From positions 1-64,000 of the forward strand of contig NZ_RQYT01000001.1 in NCBI RefSeq assembly GCF_003932785.1: 64,000 bases of DNA, in the 5' to 3' direction. The notes under the pieces are model-generated. The model had not been told where the DNA came from. It saw only the letters and a program-made list of their open reading frames with translations, and did no database searches. The DNA is from Arachnia propionica. GTDB lineage: Bacteria > Actinomycetota > Actinomycetes > Propionibacteriales > Propionibacteriaceae. Position numbers and translations under genes: made by a program. Positions 27,210 to 36,228 of this stretch are shown piece after piece; position 1 is the first letter of the stretch; each line of letters begins with the position of its first letter.

Positions 27210-28088
27210 ATGCGTCTCCCCCGCCGTCGCCTTCTGGCCGTCCTCGGTGTGTGCACCGTCTCGGCCTGTGTCCCCGACCCGACGATCCACGGGGTCCCCA
27301 CCGCCGCTTCCCCCTCCCCCGAGCCGACACAACCCTCCCATGTGGCTGACCTCACGGTCCGGCTCGTCGGGGTGCTCGCCGCGTTGCCGGGCCAGCCGGA
27401 TCCCTTCGCATCGGGCGCCACCGCGCAGGTCCAGGCGTGGCTCGGGCGGCTGCGTCGTCTCGATCCCCTCACCGCCGGTGAGCCGTTCTTCCCCGAACCA
27501 CCCGCCCCCTCCCCCGGCGACCTCTCCGAGGCCATCGCTGCGGCCGTGGCGGCGGCGTCCCGCTGCGTGGAGGCGTCCGGGACCCAGCCGGAACGGCTGC
27601 TCCATCTCTCGATCCTCGCGGGAAGCACCGGGCTGGCCAACACCTCCCTCGCCCCCTCACCCCGGGAGGCCGAGCCGGCCCCTTTCGAGGAGATGGCCCA
27701 GGATGAACTCGCCACCCGAGCCCTCACTCACGTCTGGGCGTTGCTCCAGGGGATCGAGCGGGGGCTCGGCGTGATCGCCACGGATGACCCGTTGCGTGAC
27801 GGGGTCCTCGCCCGACGGGAGGAGGTGCGGTTCCTGCGCAACGAGATCCTCACGACGTTGGGGACCCGACGCCCGTTGCAGGACGCCCACTACGAGTTCC
27901 CGGCCGTCGTCGACGCCGACTCGTTCCGCAGCACCTGGGTGACCCTTGAGCTCGCCGTGCTCGACGCGGTCACGGCGCTGGCGGCGGCGACACCCGATCC
28001 GTGGCGGGACCGCATGACCGCCCAGGTCGGGAAGGTCCAGGCGGCGGGGGGCGGGTTGCCGACCTGGCCCGGATGGGTCACGCCGTGA
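27210..28088 (+). CDS. DUF4439-like (ferritin-like) lipoprotein
   Basis: This encodes 292 residues. The N-terminus is a lipoprotein signal: MRLPRRRLL, a hydrophobic core and a lipobox VSAC with Cys at residue 20; a Pro/Ser linker follows. The C-terminal 130 residues resemble the DUF4439 ferritin-like helical domain of actinobacteria: ALLQGIERGLGVI, LARREEVRFLRNEILTTLG, YEFPAVVDADSFRSTWVTLE. A DUF4439-type gene near rimP also occurs in mycobacteria, as far as I recall. Its 3' end overlaps that of the microcompartment gene eutN by 11 bases. The function is unknown; a membrane-anchored helical-bundle protein is as far as the sequence goes. Confidence 0.75.
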   Translation: MRLPRRRLLAVLGVCTVSACVPDPTIHGVPTAASPSPEPTQPSHVADLTVRLVGVLAALPGQPDPFASGATAQVQAWLGRLRRLDPLTAGEPFFPEPPAPSPGDLSEAIAAAVAAASRCVEASGTQPERLLHLSILAGSTGLANTSLAPSPREAEPAPFEEMAQDELATRALTHVWALLQGIERGLGVIATDDPLRDGVLARREEVRFLRNEILTTLGTRRPLQDAHYEFPAVVDADSFRSTWVTLELAVLDAVTALAAATPDPWRDRMTAQVGKVQAAGGGLPTWPGWVTP

Positions 28089-28359
28089 CCCCGGCCTCCA
28101 CCTCGACCGTGTCGACGATCCCCACGATGGTGGCGTCGAGTGGGGCGTGCTGACTGTCGACGGCGACGCGGGCCGAACTGCCCTTCGTGATGATGACCGT
28201 CTCGCCCACCCCGGCACCGACCGTGTCGACGGCGACCTCCTGGTTGCCGACCCTGGTGCCGTCGTCCTCCACCCGCTGGGTGAGCAGCAGCTTGAACCCG
28301 ACGAGGCGTTGGTCCTTGCTGGTGGACACCACGGTGCCGACAACCTTGGCCAGGTACAT
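28078..28359 (-). CDS. eutN: Bacterial microcompartment vertex protein, EutN/CcmL family
   Basis: This encodes 93 residues. It forms the pentamers that cap the vertices of a microcompartment shell. Family features are MYLAKVVGTVVSTSKDQRL at the start, a central VAVDTVGAGVGETVIITKGSSAR, and ATIVGIVDTVEV at the end. It starts 2 bases after the stop of the flavoprotein gene, so the two are one unit, divergent from the eutS operon. Confidence 0.92.
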   Translation of the reverse strand: MYLAKVVGTVVSTSKDQRLVGFKLLLTQRVEDDGTRVGNQEVAVDTVGAGVGETVIITKGSSARVAVDSQHAPLDATIVGIVDTVEVEAGVTA

Positions 28360-28361
28360 GT

Positions 28362-29054
28362 TCAGTTCTCCTCGCGGTGGGTCAGGACGATGCCCCGGGA
28401 TCGGGCGGCCTCGCGTGCGAGCGGTGTCACGACGGTTCCGGGCTCGAGGCGCACCGTGGCCCCGTCCGGCAGCCCCGCCACCGTCGTGGCGGTCACCAGC
28501 TGGGCGTGGTGGTCGACGACGGCCGCCCCGTGCGGTTGCGCCGTCGTGTCCAGGGCGCGGAGCATGGCGGCGTCGAGACGGCCGGGTGTGGCCAGGTGCA
28601 CGCCGAAGGCCCTCAGCCGAGCCAGGTTGCCCCTCAGCATCTCGGCGTAGCCCTCCGGCATCGTCGGGAACCAGCCGCGCTTCTCCGGCGCATCGGGACA
28701 GGAACCCGCCACGGAGGCCACGATCGTCTTGTTCGTCATGATGAACTCGGCCATGAGGTTGGAGGCGAGACAGTCACCGATGCCGTGGGCCACCTTGGCG
28801 GCCACGTTGACGGTCATGGTGGGGATGAGGAGCACCTCATGGTTGCGCACCAGTTCGGGACCGGCGGGGGTCATCCCGATGGACTCGATGGCCCCTTGGT
28901 CGAGGATGCGACTTGCCGCCGGGGTCTGCCGCCAGTCGAGCACCCATCCATCGGAGACGAGCCTGCGGAGACTCGCCACGGAGTCCTCGAATCCGAGCAG
29001 GGCCCCGGTGAACAGCACGAGGACGTTCGGTCTGTCGGCGGAAGCGGTGTTCAT
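28362..29054 (-). CDS. Flavoprotein of the microcompartment locus
   Basis: This encodes 230 residues from ATG 29054 with GAGGGAAC upstream; a longer frame is unsupported. The N-terminal 170 residues look like the flavoprotein fold of the PF02441 type that is found in several microcompartment loci of unknown function: VLVLFTGALLGFEDSV, then HEVLLIPTMTVNVAAKVAHGI and NLMAEFIMTNKTIVAS, a pattern of the FMN-binding Rossmann-like core. The C-terminal part (LVTATTVAGLPDGATVRLEPG) is a short beta domain. It may bind FMN and take part in redox chemistry inside or at the shell. Its exact substrate is unknown. Confidence 0.7.
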   Translation of the reverse strand: MNTASADRPNVLVLFTGALLGFEDSVASLRRLVSDGWVLDWRQTPAASRILDQGAIESIGMTPAGPELVRNHEVLLIPTMTVNVAAKVAHGIGDCLASNLMAEFIMTNKTIVASVAGSCPDAPEKRGWFPTMPEGYAEMLRGNLARLRAFGVHLATPGRLDAAMLRALDTTAQPHGAAVVDHHAQLVTATTVAGLPDGATVRLEPGTVVTPLAREAARSRGIVLTHREEN

Positions 29055-29231
29055 CTGGCCAGTTCCCTCACGTCCTCGTCGGCTCCGACCCGGGATCCGC
29101 ACCGCTGCGGCCCTTGGGGTCGGGTCCACTGTAGCCCGGCGGGGAGACGTCGGGGAACCACCTGCCGGGGGACCACTTAGCACGGAAAGGAGGGACCACC
29201 CCCGGGCCCCGGATCAGGAGCCGTCGCCTCA

Positions 29232-29260
29232 TTGCGCGCGTGTGGGTGGGGCCCTAGTGT
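29232..29260 (+). promoter_or_regulatory. eutS: Promoter of the eutS operon
   Basis: TTGCGC (29232-29237) and TAGTGT (29255-29260) are separated by exactly 17 bases. The start site would lie about 32 bases upstream of the eutS ATG, which has GGAG before it. Confidence 0.6.
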
Positions 29261-29298
29261 GGTGAGCGTCCGGACAGCGTTGTGAGACGGAGTGGTCA

Positions 29299-29652
29299 AT
29301 GGCGGAGTGGAGCGACAAACAGCGGATCATCCAGGAGTTCGTCCCCGGCAAGCAGGTGACGCTCGCGCACATCATCGCGAACCCGGATCCCCACCTCTAC
29401 CCGAAGATCGGCCTGCCCTCCGGAACCCGCGGGGCCATCGGGGTGCTCACCATCACCCCCGGCGAGGCCGCCGTCATCGCCGCGGACATCGCCACCAAGT
29501 CCGCAGGGGTGGAGCTCGCCTTCGTCGACCGTTTCTCGGGCTCCCTCATCGTCACCGGTCAGGTCGCCGACGTCGAGGCCGCGGTCTCCGGCATCGTCAC
29601 CACCCTCCAGTCCGTGCTGTCGTTCACGCCGGCCCCCATCACGCAGACATGA
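29299..29652 (+). CDS. eutS: Microcompartment shell protein EutS/PduU (permuted BMC domain)
   Basis: This encodes 117 residues. It is a circularly permuted BMC-domain hexamer of a microcompartment shell. The match to EutS is extensive: KQRIIQEFVPGKQVTLAHII at the start, then GAIGVLTITPGEAAVIAADIA, FVDRFSGSLIVTGQVADVEAA and the usual short end. First gene of a four-gene plus-strand unit; its stop overlaps the eutP ATG by four bases. The common single-BMC hexamers (EutM/PduA type) are not in this window. Confidence 0.95.
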   Translation: MAEWSDKQRIIQEFVPGKQVTLAHIIANPDPHLYPKIGLPSGTRGAIGVLTITPGEAAVIAADIATKSAGVELAFVDRFSGSLIVTGQVADVEAAVSGIVTTLQSVLSFTPAPITQT

Positions 29653-30101
29653 GGAAGATCCTGCTCGTCGGCAGCATCGGCGCCGGGAAGACCACCTTCA
29701 TGCAGCGCCTGAAGGGCATGCCCATCGAGTACGCCAAGACCCAGGCCATTGAGACCTTCGGCACCACCATCGACACCCCGGGGGAGTACCTGGAGGTGGG
29801 GCGCTACAAGCACGCCCTCATGCTCGCCTCCTACGACGTGGACACCGTGGTCCTGATCCAGGCCGCCGACGTGGAGGAGACCCGCTACCCGCCGGGCTTC
29901 GCCACCTCGTTCAACCGGGAGGTCATCGGCATCGTCACGAAGACGGGGCTCGCCACCGAGCACCAGGTCCACCAGGCGATCCTTCACCTGAAACGCGCCG
30001 GCGCTGATCCCGTGATCGCTGTCGACTCGATCAGCGGCAAGGGCTTCGGCCGCGTCAGGGAGGTCCTGGGCACCCATCACGAACTGGATCCGGTGACGTG
30101 A
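29649..30101 (+). CDS. eutP: EutP/PduV-family GTPase-like protein
   Basis: This encodes 150 residues. It is a small P-loop protein of the EutP/PduV family associated with microcompartments, with proposed roles in compartment positioning or as an acetate-kinase-like enzyme. The P-loop is GSIGAGKTT at 8-16; DTPGEYLE is the G3-like motif and TKTGLA the G4-like region, where the canonical NKxD is altered (VTKTGL), as is usual in this family. It overlaps eutS by four bases and precedes an alcohol dehydrogenase gene by 37. Confidence 0.93.
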   Translation: MRKILLVGSIGAGKTTFMQRLKGMPIEYAKTQAIETFGTTIDTPGEYLEVGRYKHALMLASYDVDTVVLIQAADVEETRYPPGFATSFNREVIGIVTKTGLATEHQVHQAILHLKRAGADPVIAVDSISGKGFGRVREVLGTHHELDPVT

Positions 30102-30138
30102 CCGGCGCCTCGAACCACGGCACACAAGGAAGAAGGCC

Positions 30139-31242
30139 ATGAAAGAGTTCCGTCTGAGCACCCTGGTCCGGCTGGGGCCGGAGGCCCTCACCGCCCTCAC
30201 CCGGTACCGCGGCGAGTCGGTGTTCATGGTGACCGACGAGTTCCTCACCACCACGCCGGTGTTCAAGGAGGCCCTCGGCCACCTGGGTGATCGGGTGACG
30301 CTGTTCACGGGCGTCCTGCCGAATCCGGGGACCCACGAGATCGGGCTCGGGGTCGCCGAGTACCTCCGCGCGAAACCGCACGTCGTCGTCGCCTACGGCG
30401 GAGGTTCCGTCATGGATGCCGCGAAGGTGATGCACAAGGCGGCCCTGGATGCGGGTTTCGGGGCACCGGAGGGGATCGTCGCGATCCCCACGACGAGCGG
30501 CTCCGGCTCCGAGGTCACGTCCTTCGCGGTCGTCACCGACGAGGAGACGCACGTGAAGATCCCCATCGTCTCGGCCGACATGGTGGCGAGGCTGGCGATC
30601 CTGGATCCCCGCGCCGTCATGGGGGCCCCGGCCCACATCACCGCCGATTCCGGGATGGACACCCTCACCCACGCCGTAGAGGCCTACGTGGCTCGCACGG
30701 CGTGCGACTTCTCCGACGCCCTCGCCGAGAAGGCCGTGGAACTCACGGTCCGGTACCTGCCGCGCTGTCACAGCCACGGCGATGACCTCGAGGCCCGGGA
30801 ACACATGCACAACGCCTCCTGCATGGCCGCGATGGCCTTCGACAACGTCGGGCTCGGGATCACCCATTCCCTGGCCCACGCCCTCGGCGGCCACTACCCC
30901 ATCGCCCACGGCCGTCTCAACGCCATGCTGCTGCCCCACGTCATCGAGTTCAACGCGGAACGCTCCCAGCACGCCTTCGACCGTTACGTCCGGCTGGGCC
31001 GCCTCGTCTCCCCGTCGGCGACGGGTCGGGCGGCGATCACCTCACTCATCAGCACCGTGCGTCGCCTCCAGGAACAGCTCGGGATGCCCTCCCGTCTCGG
31101 GGAGGCCGGGGTGGCCAGGCAGGACCTCTTCCAGGACATCCCGGAACTCGTTGCGGCGGCCCTCGCGGACGGCTGCACCCCACCGAACCCCGTCGCCGTG
31201 ACGGCCGACGATCTCACCGGCATCCTGCGCCGGGTGGCCTGA
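30139..31242 (+). CDS. Iron-containing alcohol dehydrogenase (EutG/PduQ-like)
   Basis: This encodes 367 residues, the group III alcohol dehydrogenase family. The NAD-binding motif VVAYGGGSVMDAAKVM lies near residue 90, and PTTSGSGSEVTSFAV follows. The metal ligands are in DSGMDTLTHAVEAY and GITHSLAHALGGHYPIAHG. Beside shell genes it most likely regenerates NAD+ by reducing an aldehyde made inside the compartment, as PduQ and EutG do. ADH alone does not identify the substrate. The usual partner CoA-acylating aldehyde dehydrogenase is absent from the window. Confidence 0.9.
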   Translation: MKEFRLSTLVRLGPEALTALTRYRGESVFMVTDEFLTTTPVFKEALGHLGDRVTLFTGVLPNPGTHEIGLGVAEYLRAKPHVVVAYGGGSVMDAAKVMHKAALDAGFGAPEGIVAIPTTSGSGSEVTSFAVVTDEETHVKIPIVSADMVARLAILDPRAVMGAPAHITADSGMDTLTHAVEAYVARTACDFSDALAEKAVELTVRYLPRCHSHGDDLEAREHMHNASCMAAMAFDNVGLGITHSLAHALGGHYPIAHGRLNAMLLPHVIEFNAERSQHAFDRYVRLGRLVSPSATGRAAITSLISTVRRLQEQLGMPSRLGEAGVARQDLFQDIPELVAAALADGCTPPNPVAVTADDLTGILRRVA

Positions 31243-31251
31243 GGAGAGGAC

Positions 31252-32061
31252 ATGACCGACGATCTCAGACTCAATGACGGCTCGCTGCTCCCGGCCATCG
31301 GATTCGGGCTGTTCCAGGTACCCGCCGAGATCACCGAGCAGGTGGTGCGGGACGGCCTTGCCGCCGGGTATCGCCTCCTCGACGGGGCGGAGTTCTACGC
31401 CAACGAGGTCGAGGCGGGCCGGGCGCTGGCCGTGGCCGACCGCAGCGATCTAAGAGTGGCGTCGAAGTTCTGGGGTGAGGAGAGTCAGGACCGCGACGCG
31501 GTGCTGCGATCCTTCGACGCCTCGGAACGGGCCCTGGACGGACTGGACATCTATCTCATCCACTGGCCGCGGGCCAGCAGGAACCAGTACGTCGATGTGT
31601 GGCGCACCCTCATCGAGCTGCGGGACGCTGGCCGAGTGCGCACCATCGGTGTGAGCAACTTCACCGAGGCCCACCTGCAGCGCCTCATCGATGAGACCGG
31701 GGTGGCTCCGGCGATCAACCAGGTGGAGACCCACCCGTGGCTGCCCCAGCACGAGCTGCGGGCCTTCCACGCGAGGCACGGCATCGTCACGCAGGCCTGG
31801 AGTCCGCTGGGTCGTGGTCGGCTGTTGGAGGACCCCGTCCTTGGGGCCGTGGCGAGACGTCACGGGGTGTCCACCGCCCAGGTCATCGTGAGATGGCATG
31901 TCCAGCTCGGCGGGGCGGTGCTCCCCCGCTCGACGAACCCGGATCGGCTGCGGAGCAACCGGCAGATCGAGGGTTTCGTCCTCGACGACCGGGACATGGC
32001 CGAGATCGCGACCCTCAACTGCGGACGCCGCACTGGATCGCATCCTGACGATCGTCAGTGA
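31252..32061 (+). CDS. Aldo/keto reductase
   Basis: This encodes 269 residues, an NADPH-dependent carbonyl reductase of the AKR TIM-barrel family. The catalytic tetrad is visible: Asp and Tyr in DGAEFYANE, Lys in ASKFWGEE, His in LIHWP. The end has the cofactor motif AVLPRSTNPDRLRSN. It begins 9 bases after the alcohol dehydrogenase, so it is probably co-transcribed with the microcompartment genes and could reduce a toxic aldehyde that leaks from the shell. That link is inferred from position. Confidence 0.92.
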   Translation: MTDDLRLNDGSLLPAIGFGLFQVPAEITEQVVRDGLAAGYRLLDGAEFYANEVEAGRALAVADRSDLRVASKFWGEESQDRDAVLRSFDASERALDGLDIYLIHWPRASRNQYVDVWRTLIELRDAGRVRTIGVSNFTEAHLQRLIDETGVAPAINQVETHPWLPQHELRAFHARHGIVTQAWSPLGRGRLLEDPVLGAVARRHGVSTAQVIVRWHVQLGGAVLPRSTNPDRLRSNRQIEGFVLDDRDMAEIATLNCGRRTGSHPDDRQ

Positions 32062-32096
32062 CGACCCGGAGTCGAACAGGGATCACGACGTGGGAG

Positions 32097-32687
32097 TCAC
32101 CACACCACTTCGAAGAGGTACCAGCTGTCCCCGATCTCCTTGAACCGGTACCCCTCATTCTGCAAGTGTGAGCGGGTCAACAGCTCCGCGGCGACCTCGG
32201 GGTCCGCGATGTGGGCCCAACCCCCGGATACCAGGAAGCCGTCATTCCTGATGTGGAAGGCGGTGGCCCTGTCGCCGAGGGAGACGCAGCGGCTCACGGG
32301 GACAGGACCTGCCCAGCCGGGGCAGGTGCCCTCCGCGACCGCATGTTCCAGGCTCGGGCGGGCCAGCTCCCAGCCGAGGTTCCTCACCACGCCGACCCGG
32401 GTCGCCCCGAGGGCGAGGAGAAGGGTCAGCGGCAGGGCGACCAGGCCGGGATGGAAGCGTGACCGTCGAATGCACTGAATGAGCAACCACAGCCAGGCGG
32501 GCGCAGCCACGGCGAGGGCGCCCAGCCCGAGCAGGGAGGCCTCGAAGTTCCCGTGGGGATGAAAGCCGGACCACACCACGAGGAGTGACGCCACGCCCAC
32601 GGAAACCGCACCGACGACGAGGGGAAATCGGTGCGGCCGTGACTTCTTCGGCCCCGAGGCTCTCGTCGCGACGGGTTCAGCGTTCAT
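32097..32687 (-). CDS. Hypothetical membrane protein
   Basis: This encodes 196 residues from ATG 32687; TAGCCT lies eight bases upstream, so the mRNA may be leaderless. A basic N-terminus (ATRASGPKKSRPHR) leads to three hydrophobic segments: FPLVVGAVSVGVASLLVV (about 25-42), ASLLGLGALAVAAPAWLWLLI (about 50-71) and LVALPLTLLLALGATRVGVV (about 84-103). A soluble domain of about 90 residues follows with two cysteines (EGTCPGWAGP, SRCVSLGDRAT) that could pair outside the cell, and a Tyr/Trp-rich end. No family is recognised. It lies between the AKR gene (convergent) and proS. Confidence 0.65.
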   Translation of the reverse strand: MNAEPVATRASGPKKSRPHRFPLVVGAVSVGVASLLVVWSGFHPHGNFEASLLGLGALAVAAPAWLWLLIQCIRRSRFHPGLVALPLTLLLALGATRVGVVRNLGWELARPSLEHAVAEGTCPGWAGPVPVSRCVSLGDRATAFHIRNDGFLVSGGWAHIADPEVAAELLTRSHLQNEGYRFKEIGDSWYLFEVVW

Positions 32688-32714
32688 GACTCCCAAGGCT
32701 AGGCCCTGGGAAGG

Positions 32715-34472
32715 TCACCGCGCGGCGAGTTCCCTCACCGCGCCGACGACCTCCGCGACCGGGAGATCCCGCCGCTCCCCCGTCGCCCGGTTGCGCACCT
32801 CGACGACGCCTTCGGCGAGACCACGCCCCACGACGACGGTGATGGGCATGCCCAGCAGTTCGGCATCGGCGAACTTCACGCCGGGGCTGGCCTTTCGGTC
32901 GTCGAGGAGGACGTCGAGTCCGGCCTCGGAGAGCTGGCCGGCGAGTTCCTCGGCCGCCCCGAACAGCTCCTCTCCCTTGCCCGTGACCACGAGGTGGACC
33001 TGGAACGGCGCCAGGTCAACGGGCCAGGCGAGGCCCTTGTCGTCGCAGGTGGCCTCGGCGACGGCGGCCACCGCACGCGAGACCCCGATCCCGTAGGAGC
33101 CCATCGTCACCGTGACGAGCTTGCCGTTGCTGTCCAGCACCTTGAGGTCCAGGGCCTCGGCGTACTTGCGGCCGAGCTGGAAGATGTGGCCCATCTCGAT
33201 GCCCCTGGCAAGGGTGAGGGGACCGGAACCGTCCGGAGCCGGGTCGCCCTCGCGGACCTCCGCGACGTCGATGGTCCCGTCGGGGGTGAAGTCACGACCG
33301 CAGACGAGATGGGCGACGTGCCGGTTCACCTCATCGGTCCCGGTGACCCAGGCGGTCCCGGTGACGACGCGCGGGTCGACGAGGTACCTCACCTTGGAGA
33401 CCGACTTCTCTCCCAGCACCCGAGGACCGATGTACCCCTTCACCAGGCTCGGGTGCTCATTGAAGTCCTTCTCCTCGAACGGGGCGGCCTCCGCGGGCGC
33501 CAGAGCCGCCTCCAGGCGCTTGGGGTCGACCTCACGGTCACCGGGCAGTCCGATGACCAGCGGCCAGCTGGAGCCGTCCGGGTCGGTGACCTTGAGCACG
33601 ACGTTCTTGAGGGTGTCCGCCGCAGTCCAGGGACGGTCCTCACGGGGGTGTTCGGCGTTGAGAAGATCCACCAGCGTCGCGATGGTCGGGGTGTCCGGGG
33701 TGTCCAGCACCACGGCCTCCGGCTCGGCGGAGAAGTCGCGGGACTCGGGGGCGGGCGTGGCGACGGCCTCGACGTTGGCCGCATACCCTCCCGGCGAGCG
33801 CACGAAGGTGTCCTCACCGGCGGGCAGCACCGCCAGGAACTCCTCCGATGCGGAGCCACCCATCGCGCCCGAGGTCGCCTGCACGATGACGTAGTCGAGG
33901 CCCAGCCTGTCAAAGATCCGGATGTAGGCCTGGCGGTGGGCGTCGTAGCTGGCCTGGAGTCCGGCCTCGTCGACATCGAACGAGTACGAGTCCTTCATGA
34001 TGAACTCGCGGCCGCGGAGGATGCCCGCGCGGGGCCGGGCCTCATCGCGGTACTTGGTCTGGATCTGGTAGAGCGACAGCGGCAGGTCCTTGTAGGAGCT
34101 GTACATGTCCTTGACCATGAGGGTGAACATCTCCTCATGGGTGGGGCCGAGCAGCATGTCGGTGCCCTTGCGATCCTTGAGACGGAACAGGTTGTCTCCG
34201 TACTCGGTCCACCGCTGGGTGGCCTCGTAGGGGTCGCGCGGCAGCAGGGCCGGGAACCGCACCTCCTGGGCCCCCATCGCGTCCATCTCCTCGCGGACGA
34301 CGGACTCGACCTTCTGCAGCACCTTCAGTCCAAGAGGCAGCCACGAGTACACCCCCGGGGCCACGCGACGGATGTACCCGGCGCGCACGAGCCAGCGGTG
34401 GCTGGCGACTTCGGCGTCGGCCGGGTCGTCGCGGAGGGTCCGGACGAACAGCTGGCTGAGACGAGTGATCAC
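32715..34472 (-). CDS. proS: Prolyl-tRNA synthetase
   Basis: This encodes 585 residues from GTG 34472, with AGGAAGG upstream. It charges tRNA-Pro. It is the bacterial form with an inserted editing domain: class II motif 1 near [21 protein letters not shown], motif 2 in [23 protein letters not shown] (two parts), a long insertion (about 225-400, [18 protein letters not shown] ...) corresponding to the editing domain, motif 3 in [17 protein letters not shown] and an anticodon-binding C-terminus. TAGGAT at 34504-34509 is a likely -10 box. In mycobacteria proS lies near rimP-nusA, as here, but a microcompartment locus has entered between them. Confidence 0.97.
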   Translation of the reverse strand: MITRLSQLFVRTLRDDPADAEVASHRWLVRAGYIRRVAPGVYSWLPLGLKVLQKVESVVREEMDAMGAQEVRFPALLPRDPYEATQRWTEYGDNLFRLKDRKGTDMLLGPTHEEMFTLMVKDMYSSYKDLPLSLYQIQTKYRDEARPRAGILRGREFIMKDSYSFDVDEAGLQASYDAHRQAYIRIFDRLGLDYVIVQATSGAMGGSASEEFLAVLPAGEDTFVRSPGGYAANVEAVATPAPESRDFSAEPEAVVLDTPDTPTIATLVDLLNAEHPREDRPWTAADTLKNVVLKVTDPDGSSWPLVIGLPGDREVDPKRLEAALAPAEAAPFEEKDFNEHPSLVKGYIGPRVLGEKSVSKVRYLVDPRVVTGTAWVTGTDEVNRHVAHLVCGRDFTPDGTIDVAEVREGDPAPDGSGPLTLARGIEMGHIFQLGRKYAEALDLKVLDSNGKLVTVTMGSYGIGVSRAVAAVAEATCDDKGLAWPVDLAPFQVHLVVTGKGEELFGAAEELAGQLSEAGLDVLLDDRKASPGVKFADAELLGMPITVVVGRGLAEGVVEVRNRATGERRDLPVAEVVGAVRELAAR

Positions 34473-34798
34473 TGCGGAGGTCCTTCCTGACGGGCTGCAC
34501 CGCATCCTACTCGCCCCGCCTCCTGCCCGAACGGCGGTTTCTCCCGCGTTGTGTCCGAGCGGGCCATCTCCTGAAGGTGTTATCCACGCCCTTCTTCTCC
34601 GCGGCTCACATCGGACTGCGTGCGCCAGCGCGCCGTCCGTGGCGAGACTTCTGGCACACGGTGCTGGAACTCGAGTTGAGCGGGAGTCCAACGGGGTCTC
34701 GACACGGGTCCTCCGCAAGCTCGGGACCCGGCTCGGCCAGCGGAGGGCAGGAGAACCACGCCGTCATGAACAACTCCCTCACCCCCATGAACAACGCC
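34473..34798. other. Intergenic region upstream of proS
   Basis: These 326 bases hold the proS leader and a minus-strand -10 candidate (TAGGAT, 34504-34509). I see no tRNA, no T-box specifier structure and no terminator. Near 34765 the nonamer atgaacaac occurs twice, 23 bases apart, with no evident function. Confidence 0.4.
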
Positions 34799-36199
34799 CT
34801 ACCCGTCTGAAATCCCGAACCCCTCCCCCTTCTTCCACTCTCCAACTTGTCGCCCCAATTCCCTCCACGTCAACAGAAGTGTACGCTCCGCCCTTTTGCG
34901 CTTTAGATAGGGCGTGGCCCACAGCCGTCGGAGGACCACGAGATCTCTGGCCTCCATCCACCCGATCGAGCTCTCAGAATCATCCACAGCCTCCCATCGC
35001 AGCCACATTCGTCGCTGCATGGCTACGTCGTCTCGACGAACCCACGATCCAGCTAGCGCCACCAAGTGGAAAACCAAGAGAAGCCAACAAAAACCCACGA
35101 GGAGCGCCATAAGCCCGGAAACCCAAGGGCGGGAAACAAGGCCTGATGCGTTATCAACAGTAGGCGAAAAGAAGGTCAAAGAAGACAACACCAAGGCACC
35201 CCACAGCAGGATAGCCCCCAAAACTCGAAACCCGCTCAGAACTGAAGTTGATGAGAGCGCAACGAGCATCCTCACCCTCGCCCTGAACTCGGCCCTACAA
35301 CTCCGGTACAGCATGAGCGAGAAGCCAAAACCAACAAAGATCAAAGCAGCATGAGCGGGAAGGCGCGCGATGAACGCCACGCAGATGGCAACCATCACCA
35401 AGGCAACGTGAAGCCACCACGCCCAGACCCCGAGAGTCGGCAGCCACTTTCTTCTCTCTCCGCTCTCCAACTCCCACGGAGGCAAGGGTTGAAACCCTCC
35501 CTCCACCGAAAATGACACCCCATCCAACCCTTGAGAGAGCCAGTCCGACTGAGATTGGAACGATCGGGAATCTTGAAAAGAGATACCGGATGAACATCCC
35601 AAAAAAACAGCCAGCCGAAACACACGATCCCGCCGACTTTCGATAATTCTCGCCCGCTCATCAGCCACCCCTCGACTGACCACAACCCGAGATCCAAGCA
35701 TCAGCAAAAAATAGCCGGAAGCGAAAGAGAGAACAGCCGTCAATATCCCCATCTTGTCAACCAGGACATCCGAACTGACAAAACGCCCCCAGTTCACTAC
35801 GAAGACCAGAAAGGTAGCCAGCCCGGTCCAAAAGAGCAGGATTGTGAGCATGAGCAGGATGGAGCGGCACATTTCCACGACCTCCCCCACTACCCGGCGA
35901 TCCAGTCTCTTCGTGACGGTGGAGCCTGAAAAAACCACGCCGACAAATAATCCGACGCCTATAGTCACCACTCCCAACACAAAATCCAGTCCGGGCTGAC
36001 GCCCTCGGTCTACCCAAAGCAGAAAGGCAGTCCCCCATTCCTTGGGCTCGAGAGCATGCACCCCAAAGACAAAGTAGAACTCCATGAACTGCAAGATGAA
36101 GGCTGAAACCACCGCCATTGTAAGATCAGATCGGAAGTTGTCCTGCGGCAAGTTACTGTACACACCAACTTCCCGCTCCCTCGCGCTATCCTTTGCCAC
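34799..36199 (-). CDS. Hypothetical multi-pass membrane protein, low-GC
   Basis: This encodes 466 residues from GTG 36199, where GAAGGGG has proper spacing; GTG 36205 is an alternative. It has about eight hydrophobic segments in two sets: four in residues 30-190 (for example FILQFMEFYFVFGVHAL, FVLGVVTIGVGLFVGVVF, LLMLTILLFWTGLATFLVFV) and four in 260-400 (WWLHVALVMVAICVAFIA, LIFVGFGFSLMLY, ILLWGALVLSSLTFF, LMALLVGFCWLLLVFHLV), with a soluble loop between. The duplicated 4+4 layout suggests two similar halves. Base composition is clearly less GC-rich than neighbours, suggesting recent acquisition. No family is recognised. Confidence 0.7.
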   Translation of the reverse strand: MAKDSAREREVGVYSNLPQDNFRSDLTMAVVSAFILQFMEFYFVFGVHALEPKEWGTAFLLWVDRGRQPGLDFVLGVVTIGVGLFVGVVFSGSTVTKRLDRRVVGEVVEMCRSILLMLTILLFWTGLATFLVFVVNWGRFVSSDVLVDKMGILTAVLSFASGYFLLMLGSRVVVSRGVADERARIIESRRDRVFRLAVFLGCSSGISFQDSRSFQSQSDWLSQGLDGVSFSVEGGFQPLPPWELESGERRKWLPTLGVWAWWLHVALVMVAICVAFIARLPAHAALIFVGFGFSLMLYRSCRAEFRARVRMLVALSSTSVLSGFRVLGAILLWGALVLSSLTFFSPTVDNASGLVSRPWVSGLMALLVGFCWLLLVFHLVALAGSWVRRDDVAMQRRMWLRWEAVDDSESSIGWMEARDLVVLRRLWATPYLKRKRAERTLLLTWRELGRQVGEWKKGEGFGISDG

Positions 36200-36228
36200 G
36201 ACCACCCCTTCCCGAGGCTCCGGGCGGG

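Noticed and set aside
34765-34796. Repeated atgaacaac as a small ORF or regulatory repeat
   Set aside because: It occurs only twice, in a short frame without ribosome site; chance is the simpler explanation.
34473-34798. Possible T-box riboswitch or tRNA gene upstream of proS
   Set aside because: No specifier loop, no conserved T-box sequence and no cloverleaf could be found in the region.
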